Assembly: GCA_029267975.1 (NCBI GenBank)
Contig: JAJUHH010000230.1
Coordinates: 1 to 5,091, forward strand
Length of the DNA: 5,091 nt
Reading direction: 5' to 3'
Source of the DNA: Clostridiales bacterium
GTDB taxonomy: Bacteria > Bacillota > Clostridia > Lachnospirales > Lachnospiraceae
Position 1 is the stretch's first letter, and the number at the start of each line of letters is the position of its first letter. The notes beneath the pieces were generated by a model, which was not told the origin of the DNA, ran no database searches, and saw only the letters and a program-made list of their open reading frames with translations. This document shows, piece after piece, positions 1-5,078 of the stretch. The position numbers and the translations under genes were made by a program.

Positions 1-435
1 CTGCACTATGGGGGGACGCTTGAGAATATTTCTATCAGCTTCCAATCAGGTGCAGATCATTCGGATTTTACCATTGACATTACAGAGATGCTGGTAAGTG
101 ATATTGCCTCAAGCCAGAATAACTATCTGAGTTTGGGAACCGGCTATTTTGATGATATCTATGTGGTTACACCGATGAACGGTCAGCTCTATCTGAGCAG
201 AGGTTCTGTCTACTCCTACTATGAGTTTATCAGTGACAAACGTCTCACAGATGAGGAGTGGTGGGGCTTACAAGGACTGAAGATCATCCACGAGGAATAT
301 TCGGATTATGCAGAGTATGGGGAACCCTCCCCGCAGCTGCCATCCCAGCCCGAATGGGTGAAAACCTTCAAATCCGACAGGAATGAGCTGCAAGTGACTC
401 CTCTTGAGGTTCTATGGGAAAATCTTGCGGACTAA
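1..435 (+). CDS. DUF3160 family protein, C-terminal fragment (5' end outside window)
   Basis: The frame is open from base 1 to the TAA at 433-435 and gives 144 residues, so this is the 3' end of a gene that starts upstream. The ATG at 88 is an internal methionine: it has no Shine-Dalgarno, and the reading frame continues upstream with protein-like sequence. The fragment carries a GTGYFDDIYVV stretch (about residues 46-56), SRGSVYSYYEF (66-76) and RLTDEEWW (81-88). I recognise this combination as typical of the C-terminal end of DUF3160 proteins, which are large and often exported proteins of clostridia and other bacteria with no established function. The last 50 or so residues are proline- and charge-rich and lack hydrophobic segments. 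Any signal peptide or lipobox would lie outside the window. Family assignment is from recalled motif resemblance; no biochemical role is claimed. Confidence 0.8.
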   Translation: MHYGGTLENISISFQSGADHSDFTIDITEMLVSDIASSQNNYLSLGTGYFDDIYVVTPMNGQLYLSRGSVYSYYEFISDKRLTDEEWWGLQGLKIIHEEYSDYAEYGEPSPQLPSQPEWVKTFKSDRNELQVTPLEVLWENLAD

Positions 436-459
436 GGTAAGAGACGGATAACATATATG

Positions 460-494
460 TTCGGATCGTGTGGTATGAAAGAAACTGATCCGAA
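460..494. repeat. 8-bp inverted repeat upstream of the aldo/keto reductase gene
   Basis: TTCGGATC at 460-467 is the exact reverse complement of GATCCGAA at 487-494, with 19 bases between. It lies in the gap between the DUF3160 gene and the aldo/keto reductase start and could fold as a hairpin in RNA. No T-run follows the right arm, so it is not a standard intrinsic terminator. Next to it is a 12-bp perfect palindrome, AACATATATGTT (450-461), which shares two bases with the left arm. A regulator site or mRNA structure is possible but unproven. Confidence 0.4.
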
Positions 495-530
495 GCGGGA
501 GATATCTTTGACATTCATTAAAAGTACATT

Positions 531-536
531 GGAGGA
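531..536 (+). promoter_or_regulatory. Shine-Dalgarno site that fixes the aldo/keto reductase start
   Basis: GGAGGA lies 7 bases before the ATG at 544. An in-frame ATG at 457 would add 29 residues, but it has no Shine-Dalgarno and the added residues are unlike the start of this family. The 544 start puts the N-terminus right before the usual first beta strand (MKEVLLGSTGIRV). Confidence 0.85.
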
Positions 537-543
537 AGATAAT

Positions 544-1551
544 ATGAAAGAAGTATTGCTTGGAAGTACTGGGATAAGAGTAAATAAGAATGGTTTTGGA
601 GCCCTGCCTATTCAGCGAATCAGCATGGAGGAGGCAGCTGCTATCTTAAGGAAGGCCTTTGCCAATGGAATCAATTTTTACGATACCGCCAGAGCCTATA
701 CAGACAGTGAAGAAAAGATCGGGTATGCCTTAGGTGATGTGAGAGAGCAGATTATTATAGCGACCAAAACAATGACCACCAAGGTGGAGGAGTTTTGGAG
801 CCAGCTTGAAACCTCTCTTAAGAATTTGAGAACGGAATATATTGATATCTATCAGTTTCATAATCCCAGCTTTTGTCCCAAACCCGGAGACGGAAGCGGA
901 TTATATGAGGCCATGCTGGAAGCAAAGGCAAAGGGAATGATCCGTCATATCGGAATAACCAACCATCGGCTGCCGGTAGCAATTGAGGCTGTAGAATCAG
1001 GACTATATGAGACGCTTCAATTTCCCTTTAACTATCTGGCTACCGAGGAAGAGCATAAGCTGGTGGAGTTGTGTAAGCAGAAAGGAATGGGCTTCATCTC
1101 CATGAAGGCCTTATCCGGCGGACTTATTACCAATTCGGCGGCAGCCTATGCTTATCAGGCCAAGTATGATCATGTGATTCCCATCTGGGGAATTCAAAGA
1201 GAGAAGGAACTGGATGAATTCTTAAGCTATGCAGAGCAGGAGCCACAACTGGATGAAGCTCTTCTGGCTGTTATCGAGCATGACAGGAAGGAGCTGGGGA
1301 AGGATTTTTGCAGAGGCTGCGGCTATTGCCTGCCCTGTGCCGCCGGTATTGATATCCCTACCTGTGCAAGAATGTCTTTGCTAATTCGCCGGGCCCCGGT
1401 TACCGTATATCTGAATGATTCCTGGAAGGAAAAGATGCGCTTGATAAAAAAGTGCACCCATTGCAACCACTGTAAGAAGCACTGTCCTTACGGACTTGAT
1501 ACCCCGAAGCTCTTGAGCGAGAACTGGCTGGATTATCAGACCTTTATATAG
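544..1551 (+). CDS. Aldo/keto reductase with C-terminal 4Fe-4S ferredoxin-like domain
   Basis: This is a 335-residue predicted cytoplasmic oxidoreductase. Residues 1 to about 230 form an aldo/keto reductase barrel with the full expected catalytic tetrad: Asp47 and Tyr52 (in FYDTARAY), Lys75 (in IIATKT) and His106 (in YQFHNP). The family uses NAD(P)H to reduce carbonyl groups. The C-terminal region carries two cysteine clusters. The first is C-x2-C-x2-C-x2-C (Cys256, 259, 262, 265, with Cys274 beyond). The second is C-x2-C-x2-C-x3-C-P (Cys304, 307, 310, 314). This fits a pair of [4Fe-4S] clusters, as in the COG1453-type oxidoreductases common in anaerobes, where the extra domain suggests one-electron exchange with another carrier. 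The physiological substrate cannot be read from the sequence. The gene appears monocistronic: 108 bases separate it from the gene before and 117 from truA. The start is chosen from the GGAGGA site. Confidence 0.92.
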   Translation: MKEVLLGSTGIRVNKNGFGALPIQRISMEEAAAILRKAFANGINFYDTARAYTDSEEKIGYALGDVREQIIIATKTMTTKVEEFWSQLETSLKNLRTEYIDIYQFHNPSFCPKPGDGSGLYEAMLEAKAKGMIRHIGITNHRLPVAIEAVESGLYETLQFPFNYLATEEEHKLVELCKQKGMGFISMKALSGGLITNSAAAYAYQAKYDHVIPIWGIQREKELDEFLSYAEQEPQLDEALLAVIEHDRKELGKDFCRGCGYCLPCAAGIDIPTCARMSLLIRRAPVTVYLNDSWKEKMRLIKKCTHCNHCKKHCPYGLDTPKLLSENWLDYQTFI

Positions 1552-1597
1552 AAATAACGATTATATAAAACAGCTATTATTATAGAAGCAACGATTA
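1547..1597 (+). repeat. Imperfect 17-bp direct repeat (two copies) between aldo/keto reductase and truA
   Basis: The 17-base unit at 1547-1563 recurs at 1581-1597 with 15 of 17 bases identical (TATAGAA, two variable bases, then AACGATTA). The copies start 34 bases apart, close to three helical turns. The first copy begins inside the last codons of the aldo/keto reductase gene. The region is A/T-rich, so part of the match could be compositional. It may be a tandem duplication scar or a pair of regulator half-sites upstream of truA. No function is claimed. Confidence 0.4.
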
Positions 1598-1668
1598 AGA
1601 TAATACTAATCTCTGATATTCAGAAGAGAGAATTATTATATAGTAGCTGAGAAATATCGAGGAGCAGA

Positions 1669-2433
1669 ATGTATAATTACAAACTAATCATACAATACGA
1701 CGGCGGACGTTATAAGGGCTGGCAGAAGCTTGGCAATGGGGAGAATACCATTCAGGATAAGTTAGAGCATGTTCTGTCTGAGCTCTCCGGTCAGGAAATA
1801 GAGCTGATTGGCTGCAGCAGAACGGATGCCGGGGTCCATGCTTTGGCGCAGACAGCGAACTTTAAGGTGAATAAGCCCTTCTCCTGTGAAGAGATCATGA
1901 CCTATGCAAACCGCTATCTGCCCCAGGATATCAGCGTGATAGAAGTGACAAAAGCGGCGGAGAATTTTCATGCCAGATATCATGCCCTGGATAAGACCTA
2001 TCTCTATAAGATATGGAATAGGGAGTTCAGCAACCCCTTTGCACGTAAATACAGTATGCATATCAGGGAGAAGCTTAATGTGGACGCAATGAAACAGGCG
2101 TCAAAGTATTTTCTTGGAACCCATGATTTTACTGCCTTCTCCAATGCAAAATCAAAGAAGAAGTCCATGGAGAGAACAATTTATTCCATCACCATAGAGC
2201 AAGAGGAGGGAATGCTGTCCATCCGGATAAGGGGAGACGGCTTTCTCTATAATATGGTCCGTTGGATGGTGGGTACCCTGGTTGAGGCTGGTTTGGGAAG
2301 AATAAAGCCGGAAGAGGTAACGAAGATCATCGAAGCAAAGGATCGCAGTAAGACCGGGAACCTGGCAGATGCCTGTGGATTGTATTTGGAGAGGATATCC
2401 TATGATAAGGGGTTACCAAATCACCAAGCATGA
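1669..2433 (+). CDS. truA: tRNA pseudouridine synthase A (TruA family)
   Basis: This 254-residue protein has the usual length for TruA, the enzyme that converts uridine to pseudouridine at positions 38-40 of the anticodon arm of many tRNAs. The catalytic motif is intact: GCSRTDAGVHAL with nucleophile Asp53. Other family marks are YDG near residue 10 and GWQ at 17-19, FHARY at 100-104, the conserved active-site tyrosine in TYLYK (Tyr111), FLGTHDFTAF at 148-157, and GFLYNMVRWMVGTLVEAG at 191-208. GAGGAG at 1659-1664 lies 4 bases before the ATG, close but usable. The sequence after GWQ (KLGNGENTIQ) differs from the GWQ-x-Q form usual in the ribosomal-operon TruA. From memory it resembles the extra TruA copies of clostridia, and the gene does not sit beside rplM/rpsI. 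It may therefore be a second paralogue whose exact tRNA target could differ. It is followed after 13 bases by the YcaQ-type gene, so the two are likely co-transcribed. Confidence 0.93.
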   Translation: MYNYKLIIQYDGGRYKGWQKLGNGENTIQDKLEHVLSELSGQEIELIGCSRTDAGVHALAQTANFKVNKPFSCEEIMTYANRYLPQDISVIEVTKAAENFHARYHALDKTYLYKIWNREFSNPFARKYSMHIREKLNVDAMKQASKYFLGTHDFTAFSNAKSKKKSMERTIYSITIEQEEGMLSIRIRGDGFLYNMVRWMVGTLVEAGLGRIKPEEVTKIIEAKDRSKTGNLADACGLYLERISYDKGLPNHQA

Positions 2434-2434
2434 T

Positions 2435-2440
2435 AAGGAG
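2435..2440 (+). promoter_or_regulatory. Shine-Dalgarno site for the YcaQ-type gene
   Basis: AAGGAG begins one base after the truA stop (2431-2433) and lies 6 bases before the ATG at 2447. It decides the start: in-frame ATGs at 2369 and 2402 would overlap truA by 65 and 32 bases and have no comparable site, and the extra residues do not match the family N-terminus. Confidence 0.85.
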
Positions 2441-2446
2441 AAAGCT

Positions 2447-3643
2447 ATGTCTATCACATTAAGCAAGCAGCAGGCCAGACAATTTATCTTAAAAAAACAG
2501 GGACTTCTGGGGGAATACCGCTTTGAAGGGAAGGAAGGGATCCTGGCATATGTGCGTCAGGCAGGCTGTATCCAGTTTGATCCCATTGACGTCTGCGGGA
2601 AGAATGCAGAGCTTGTCTTGCAGTCAAGAGTGAAGGGCTTCCAAAAGGAAATGCTAACGGAGCTTTTGTATGAGGAGCGCAAGCTGCTTGATTATTTTGA
2701 TAAAAATCTGGCTATTGTCAGTATGGAGGATTGGCCCCATCTGGAGTGCTTCCGGGAGTATTACCGGGAACACAGCAGGGGAAAGGATGAGGTTGACCGG
2801 ATTGCGGAGCAGATTAAAGAACTCATCCGGGAGAAGGGACCTGTCAGCTCCAAGGATATTGACTTTAATCATAAGATCGATTGGTATTGGAGCAGTACAA
2901 AGCTGTCCCGGGCTGCTCTGGAGAGCTTATATTTTTGGGGAGAACTGATCATCCATCATAAGAAGGGCAGCAATAAATATTATGCCTTGGCTGAGGATTA
3001 TGTCCCTCAGGAATTGTTACTGGCAAAAAGCCCCTTTGCTTCCAGGATAGATCAGCTCAAATGGCGTTTCCTGCGGAGAATATCCGCAGTTGGCCTGCTC
3101 TGGAATAGACCCTCCGATGCCTGGCTTGGGATAAGGGATCTCAAAGCAGCAGAACGTAATCAGGTATTTGAAGAATTGAACAAGGAGGGCAAGCTTTGTG
3201 AGGTAAGAATTGAAGGATGCAAGGAAAGCTTCTATTGCCTGCGTCAGGACGAGACCTTACTTCATGAAATATTAGCTCAGCCGAGTTATAAGGAAAGAAC
3301 AGAAGTGATCGCTCCGCTTGATTGCATGCTCTGGGACCGGAGATTGATCAAGGAATTGTTTGACTTTGATTACAAATGGGAGATTTATACCCCACAGGAG
3401 CAAAGAAAGTACGGTTATTATGTGCTTCCTGTGCTGCATGGGGAAGGCTTTGTGGCCAGGGTAGAACTGATTGCCGCATATAAAGAAAAGAAATTAAAGG
3501 TAAAGCATGTCTGGTTAGAAGAGGGCATCAGACCATCCAAGAAGTTAAGGAAAGAGCTGGATCAATGTTTCAGGAGATTTATGAAGTTCCATGGACTTCA
3601 TGAGATGATTTATGAAGAAGCCTCCGAATTGGTATTACAATGA
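2447..3643 (+). CDS. YcaQ/AlkX-type winged-helix DNA glycosylase family protein (HTH_42, COG3214)
   Basis: This is a 398-residue predicted cytoplasmic protein of the HTH_42 family, similar in length to E. coli YcaQ. Family members YcaQ and AlkZ are monofunctional DNA glycosylases that unhook interstrand crosslinks or remove bulky N-alkylated bases. The catalytic element described for the YcaQ branch is Gln-x-Asp. Here it is visible as Gln43-Phe44-Asp45 in the GCIQFDPIDV segment, which argues for an active enzyme. The N-terminus (SKQQARQFILKKQGLLG) is a typical opening for the family. The C-terminal half has the characteristic APLDCMLWDRR (residues 289-299), EIYTPQEQRKYGYYVLP (312-328) and HGEGFVARVE (331-340). 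It follows truA by 13 bases, so translational coupling or a shared mRNA is likely. No transport or self-resistance genes for a DNA-damaging metabolite are seen nearby, so a general repair role is more likely than a biosynthetic-cluster resistance role. Substrate is inferred from family only. Confidence 0.85.
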   Translation: MSITLSKQQARQFILKKQGLLGEYRFEGKEGILAYVRQAGCIQFDPIDVCGKNAELVLQSRVKGFQKEMLTELLYEERKLLDYFDKNLAIVSMEDWPHLECFREYYREHSRGKDEVDRIAEQIKELIREKGPVSSKDIDFNHKIDWYWSSTKLSRAALESLYFWGELIIHHKKGSNKYYALAEDYVPQELLLAKSPFASRIDQLKWRFLRRISAVGLLWNRPSDAWLGIRDLKAAERNQVFEELNKEGKLCEVRIEGCKESFYCLRQDETLLHEILAQPSYKERTEVIAPLDCMLWDRRLIKELFDFDYKWEIYTPQEQRKYGYYVLPVLHGEGFVARVELIAAYKEKKLKVKHVWLEEGIRPSKKLRKELDQCFRRFMKFHGLHEMIYEEASELVLQ

Positions 3644-3688
3644 TAAATAGGTGGAATGATATCTTTAGGCGATGAGAAGCCAGCAATC

Positions 3689-3696
3689 GGAGGTGA
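3689..3696 (+). promoter_or_regulatory. Shine-Dalgarno site supporting a GTG start for the DUF503 gene
   Basis: GGAGGTGA is a near-complete anti-16S match 6 bases before the GTG at 3703. The next in-frame ATG would remove the first beta strand of the family, so the GTG is preferred. Confidence 0.85.
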
Positions 3697-3702
3697 ATTA
3701 CA

Positions 3703-3990
3703 GTGTTTATCGCAGTCTTAACCGTCAAGCTTCGTATGTCCTGGGTTCATTCCTTAAAGGAAAAGCGGATGGTTGTAAAAAGTCTTCTTACTAAAACAAG
3801 AAATCATTTTAACATATCCGCCGCTGAGGTTGAGGAGCAGGATATCCATCAGATTGCAGTACTAGGCTTTGCAGCGATTACCGGGAGCAGGGCCCAGGCA
3901 GACAGTATGCTTGACAATGTGACCAGCTATATAGAAGAGAATACAGATGCGGAGCTGATAGAGCTTGAGAGGGATATTATTGTAGAGTAA
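3703..3990 (+). CDS. DUF503 family protein (YlxP-like)
   Basis: This 95-residue protein starts at GTG. It has the expected family length and the recognisable N-terminal pattern of a hydrophobic strand followed by SLKEKRMVVKSLLTKTRNHFNIS (about residues 17-39). Next come a VEEQD-HQIAVLGFAAITG strand region and a C-terminal acidic helix and strand ending in ELERDIIVE. The predicted fold is a compact ferredoxin-like alpha/beta protein without membrane segments. In Bacillus the relative YlxP is encoded between infB and rbfA and is associated with ribosome maturation. Here the gene stands apart from that cluster, 59 bases after the YcaQ-type gene, with no terminator or clear promoter between, so read-through from the truA mRNA is plausible. 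The molecular role is not settled for the family. Confidence 0.88.
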   Translation: MFIAVLTVKLRMSWVHSLKEKRMVVKSLLTKTRNHFNISAAEVEEQDIHQIAVLGFAAITGSRAQADSMLDNVTSYIEENTDAELIELERDIIVE

Positions 3991-4016
3991 ATATTCACCC
4001 TATAAAATATGGATAA

Positions 4017-4037
4017 GCACATAAGGATAAAATGTGC
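4017..4037. repeat. 6-bp inverted repeat downstream of the DUF503 gene
   Basis: GCACAT (4017-4022) and ATGTGC (4032-4037) are exact reverse complements around a 9-base A-rich loop, 26 bases after the DUF503 stop codon. No T-run follows, so it does not meet the pattern of an intrinsic terminator. It could be a weak 3' mRNA structure. No better terminator is visible for the DUF503 transcript before 4156. Confidence 0.3.
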
Positions 4038-4080
4038 AGTACAGGATGAAACCTAATCCGAATGAAACCAAAAAATATGT

Positions 4081-4152
4081 AACAATTAAGTTGTTTATTC
4101 ATGACACCTTCTGTCACATAATGAGTTATTTGACGAAATTTGTGCGACAAAT
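4081..4152. promoter_or_regulatory. Palindrome-rich upstream region with possible operator or Spo0A sites
   Basis: Three 15-base inverted repeats lie in 72 bases just upstream of the micro-gene promoter: AACAA-TTAAG-TTGTT (4081-4095), TGACA-CCTTC-TGTCA (4102-4116) and ATTTGT-GCG-ACAAAT (4138-4152). The last ends 4 bases before the -35 element. In addition, TGACGAA at 4131-4137 is an exact match to the known Spo0A box TGNCGAA, and the minus strand of 4143-4149 reads TGTCGCA, one base off. The positions suit an activator or repressor site. The arms of the first two are only 5 bp in A/T-rich DNA, so chance is possible. Confidence 0.35.
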
Positions 4153-4156
4153 ATGT

Positions 4157-4185
4157 TTGACTTTATATTAAATTGAGTTTACAAT
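4157..4185 (+). promoter_or_regulatory. Sigma-A type promoter for the 25-residue micro-gene
   Basis: The -35 element TTGACT (4157-4162) and the -10 element TACAAT (4180-4185) each match the consensus at 5 of 6 bases and are separated by the optimal 17 bases. Transcription would begin near 4192, giving a leader of about 39 bases before the ATG at 4231. The TTGACA at 4198-4203 has no -10 partner at the right distance and is not part of this promoter. Confidence 0.7.
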
Positions 4186-4230
4186 AATATTTAATACTTG
4201 ACAAAAATCAAACAAAAGGAGGTGGGTTTC

Positions 4231-4308
4231 ATGGGAGATAAGAATCCGAAAAAGGCCCCGAAGAAGAAGGGCGGAGAAAAAGCAACATCCGGAACAAAGA
4301 AAAAATAG
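4231..4308 (+). CDS. Very small lysine-rich basic protein (25 residues)
   Basis: The 25 codons from ATG at 4231 to TAG at 4306-4308 encode MGDKNPKKAPKKKGG followed by EKATSGTKKK. Ten of 25 residues are lysine and only two are acidic, giving a net charge near +8. There are no hydrophobic or membrane segments, and the protein is probably disordered. AAGGAGGTGG at 4216-4225 is a near-perfect Shine-Dalgarno 5 bases before the ATG. A good sigma-A promoter lies upstream and a perfect hairpin terminator directly downstream, so this is a complete one-gene unit built for strong expression. From memory, short MGDK-x-PKK-type proteins occur as hypothetical proteins in many clostridia, but no function is established. 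A nucleic-acid- or ribosome-binding role is an inference from charge only. It is short enough to be missed by routine annotation. Confidence 0.75.
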   Translation: MGDKNPKKAPKKKGGEKATSGTKKK

Positions 4309-4312
4309 CAGG

Positions 4313-4352
4313 AAAAATTCCCTCTCACACATAGATTGATGAGGGAATTTTT
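4313..4352 (+). terminator. Intrinsic terminator of the micro-gene (possibly bidirectional)
   Basis: AAAAATTCCCTC (4313-4324) is the exact reverse complement of GAGGGAATTTTT (4341-4352), a 12-bp stem beginning 5 bases after the TAG. The 16-base loop can add a TCA/TGA extension with a one-base bulge. The right arm ends in five T residues, and the left arm begins with five A residues, so it could also act on the other strand. It separates the micro-gene from the nitroreductase gene. Confidence 0.85.
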
Positions 4353-4356
4353 ATGC

Positions 4357-4385
4357 TTTTTATAAGAATAAGAAAGATGTATACT
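4357..4385 (+). promoter_or_regulatory. Possible promoter for the nitroreductase gene
   Basis: TATACT at 4380-4385 matches the -10 consensus at 5 of 6 bases. The hexamer 17 bases upstream, TTTTTA (4357-4362), is a weak -35. The position just after the preceding terminator, and about 58 bases before the ATG, fits the need for a separate promoter. A second candidate -10, TATAAA (4405-4410), has no good -35. Confidence 0.35.
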
Positions 4386-4432
4386 TAAGGTTAAGGATGG
4401 CCATTATAAACTGATGCTATGCGGAGAAAAAG

Positions 4433-4438
4433 AGGAGG
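4433..4438 (+). promoter_or_regulatory. Shine-Dalgarno site that fixes the nitroreductase start
   Basis: AGGAGG lies 5 bases before the ATG at 4444. An in-frame ATG at 4414 would add ten residues that include this site, has no Shine-Dalgarno of its own, and precedes the normal family opening (MSFLELAEKRYSVRSY). Confidence 0.88.
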
Positions 4439-4443
4439 ATTTT

Positions 4444-4950
4444 ATGTCATTTTTAGAATTAGCGGAGAAAAGATACTCAGTAAGAAGCTATCTTAGCAAA
4501 GAGGTAGAGCGGGAGAAGCTTCTTCAGATACTTGAGGCAGGAAGGCTGGCTCCATCAGCAGTGAATTTCCAGCCGGTGCATTTCTATGTAGTTGAAAAGG
4601 AAGAAGATAAGAAGAGGCTGTCCGAGGTATATAAAAGGGAGTGGTTTCTTCAGGCACCTGTGATCATTGTTGCCTGCGCAAACCACAGCCAAGCCTGGAA
4701 GCGTCGTGACGGCAAGGACCATGCTGATATTGACGTAACCATCGCAGTGGACCATATGGTGATGGCAGCCACTGATTTAGGTTTGGGAACCTGTTGGATC
4801 TGCGCATTCGATGCCAAACGCTGCCATGAGCTTCTTGAGCTCCCTGAGGAAATGGAGCCGGTAGTGCTGCTGCCCATCGGCTATACAGAGAGTGAAAAAC
4901 CTGAGAAAAAGCGCAAGACGCTGGAAGAGATCGTAAGCTGGGGAATCTAA
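4444..4950 (+). CDS. Nitroreductase family protein (FMN-dependent oxidoreductase)
   Basis: This is a 168-residue predicted cytoplasmic flavoprotein of the short nitroreductase type. The N-terminal FMN phosphate-binding pattern R-x-S-x-R is present at Arg10, Ser12 and Arg14 in KRYSVRSY. It is followed by APSAVNFQPVHFYVV (residues 36-50), the conserved P-S-x-x-N-x-Q-P flavin-binding loop. The second half has the helix AVDHMVMAATDLGLGTCWI (101-119) and PIGYTESEKPEKKRKTLEEIV (144-164), both usual for the family. Members use NAD(P)H to reduce nitro compounds, quinones or other acceptors, usually as homodimers. The natural substrate here is unknown. There is no ferredoxin domain fused to it. The gene stands alone between two terminators (4313-4352 and 5039-5078), so it is probably monocistronic. 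Confidence 0.92.
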   Translation: MSFLELAEKRYSVRSYLSKEVEREKLLQILEAGRLAPSAVNFQPVHFYVVEKEEDKKRLSEVYKREWFLQAPVIIVACANHSQAWKRRDGKDHADIDVTIAVDHMVMAATDLGLGTCWICAFDAKRCHELLELPEEMEPVVLLPIGYTESEKPEKKRKTLEEIVSWGI

Positions 4951-5038
4951 GAAGAGAGCAGATATTTTGTTGTGACGGTAAGTAAGGAAATTTAAGAATA
5001 ACACTTTTTACTGGAATAATCGCTTCACTTTCATAAAG

Positions 5039-5078
5039 AAAAGCATGTTTGCGGGCTTGTCCGCAAACATGCTTTTTT
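5039..5078 (+). terminator. Strong intrinsic terminator after the nitroreductase gene
   Basis: A perfect 16-bp stem is formed by 5039-5054 (AAAAGCATGTTTGCGG) and 5061-5076, with a 6-base loop (GCTTGT). The stem is G/C-rich near the loop and the right side ends in six T residues (5073-5078). The A-run on the left arm means it could also terminate transcription arriving from the other side. The 88 bases between the nitroreductase stop and this stem (4951-5038) contain no other gene that I can support. Confidence 0.92.

Noticed and set aside
508..543. TTGACA (508-513) with GATAAT (538-543) as a promoter for the aldo/keto reductase gene
   Set aside because: The spacing is 24 bases, too long for sigma-A, and the -10 candidate would end right at the ATG and overlap the Shine-Dalgarno spacer.
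1608..1632. Inverted repeat TCTCTGA...TCAGAAGAGA before truA as a terminator
   Set aside because: The pairing needs a three-base bulge, the stem is short and A/T-rich, and no T-run follows.
1762..2061. Reading frame of 99 codons on the minus strand inside truA
   Set aside because: It lies wholly opposite conserved TruA coding sequence and has no family features.
2654..2948. Overlapping plus- and minus-strand reading frames inside the YcaQ-type gene
   Set aside because: The main frame has continuous family motifs. The alternative frames give compositionally odd proteins without start signals.
3656..3721. Possible 21-codon leader peptide overlapping the DUF503 start
   Set aside because: The AGGTGG before it ends only one base from the ATG, too close for normal initiation. 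The frame only survives briefly into the DUF503 gene.
4046..4171. Possible 41-codon reading frame upstream of the micro-gene
   Set aside because: It lacks a properly spaced Shine-Dalgarno, runs through the palindromes and the -35 element, and gives no recognisable protein pattern.
4198..4203. Perfect TTGACA as a -35 element
   Set aside because: No -10 sequence occurs 16-18 bases downstream, where the Shine-Dalgarno of the micro-gene lies instead.
4555..5004. Three overlapping reading frames on the minus strand opposite the nitroreductase gene
   Set aside because: They are shadows of a clear nitroreductase, with no Shine-Dalgarno and no family resemblance.
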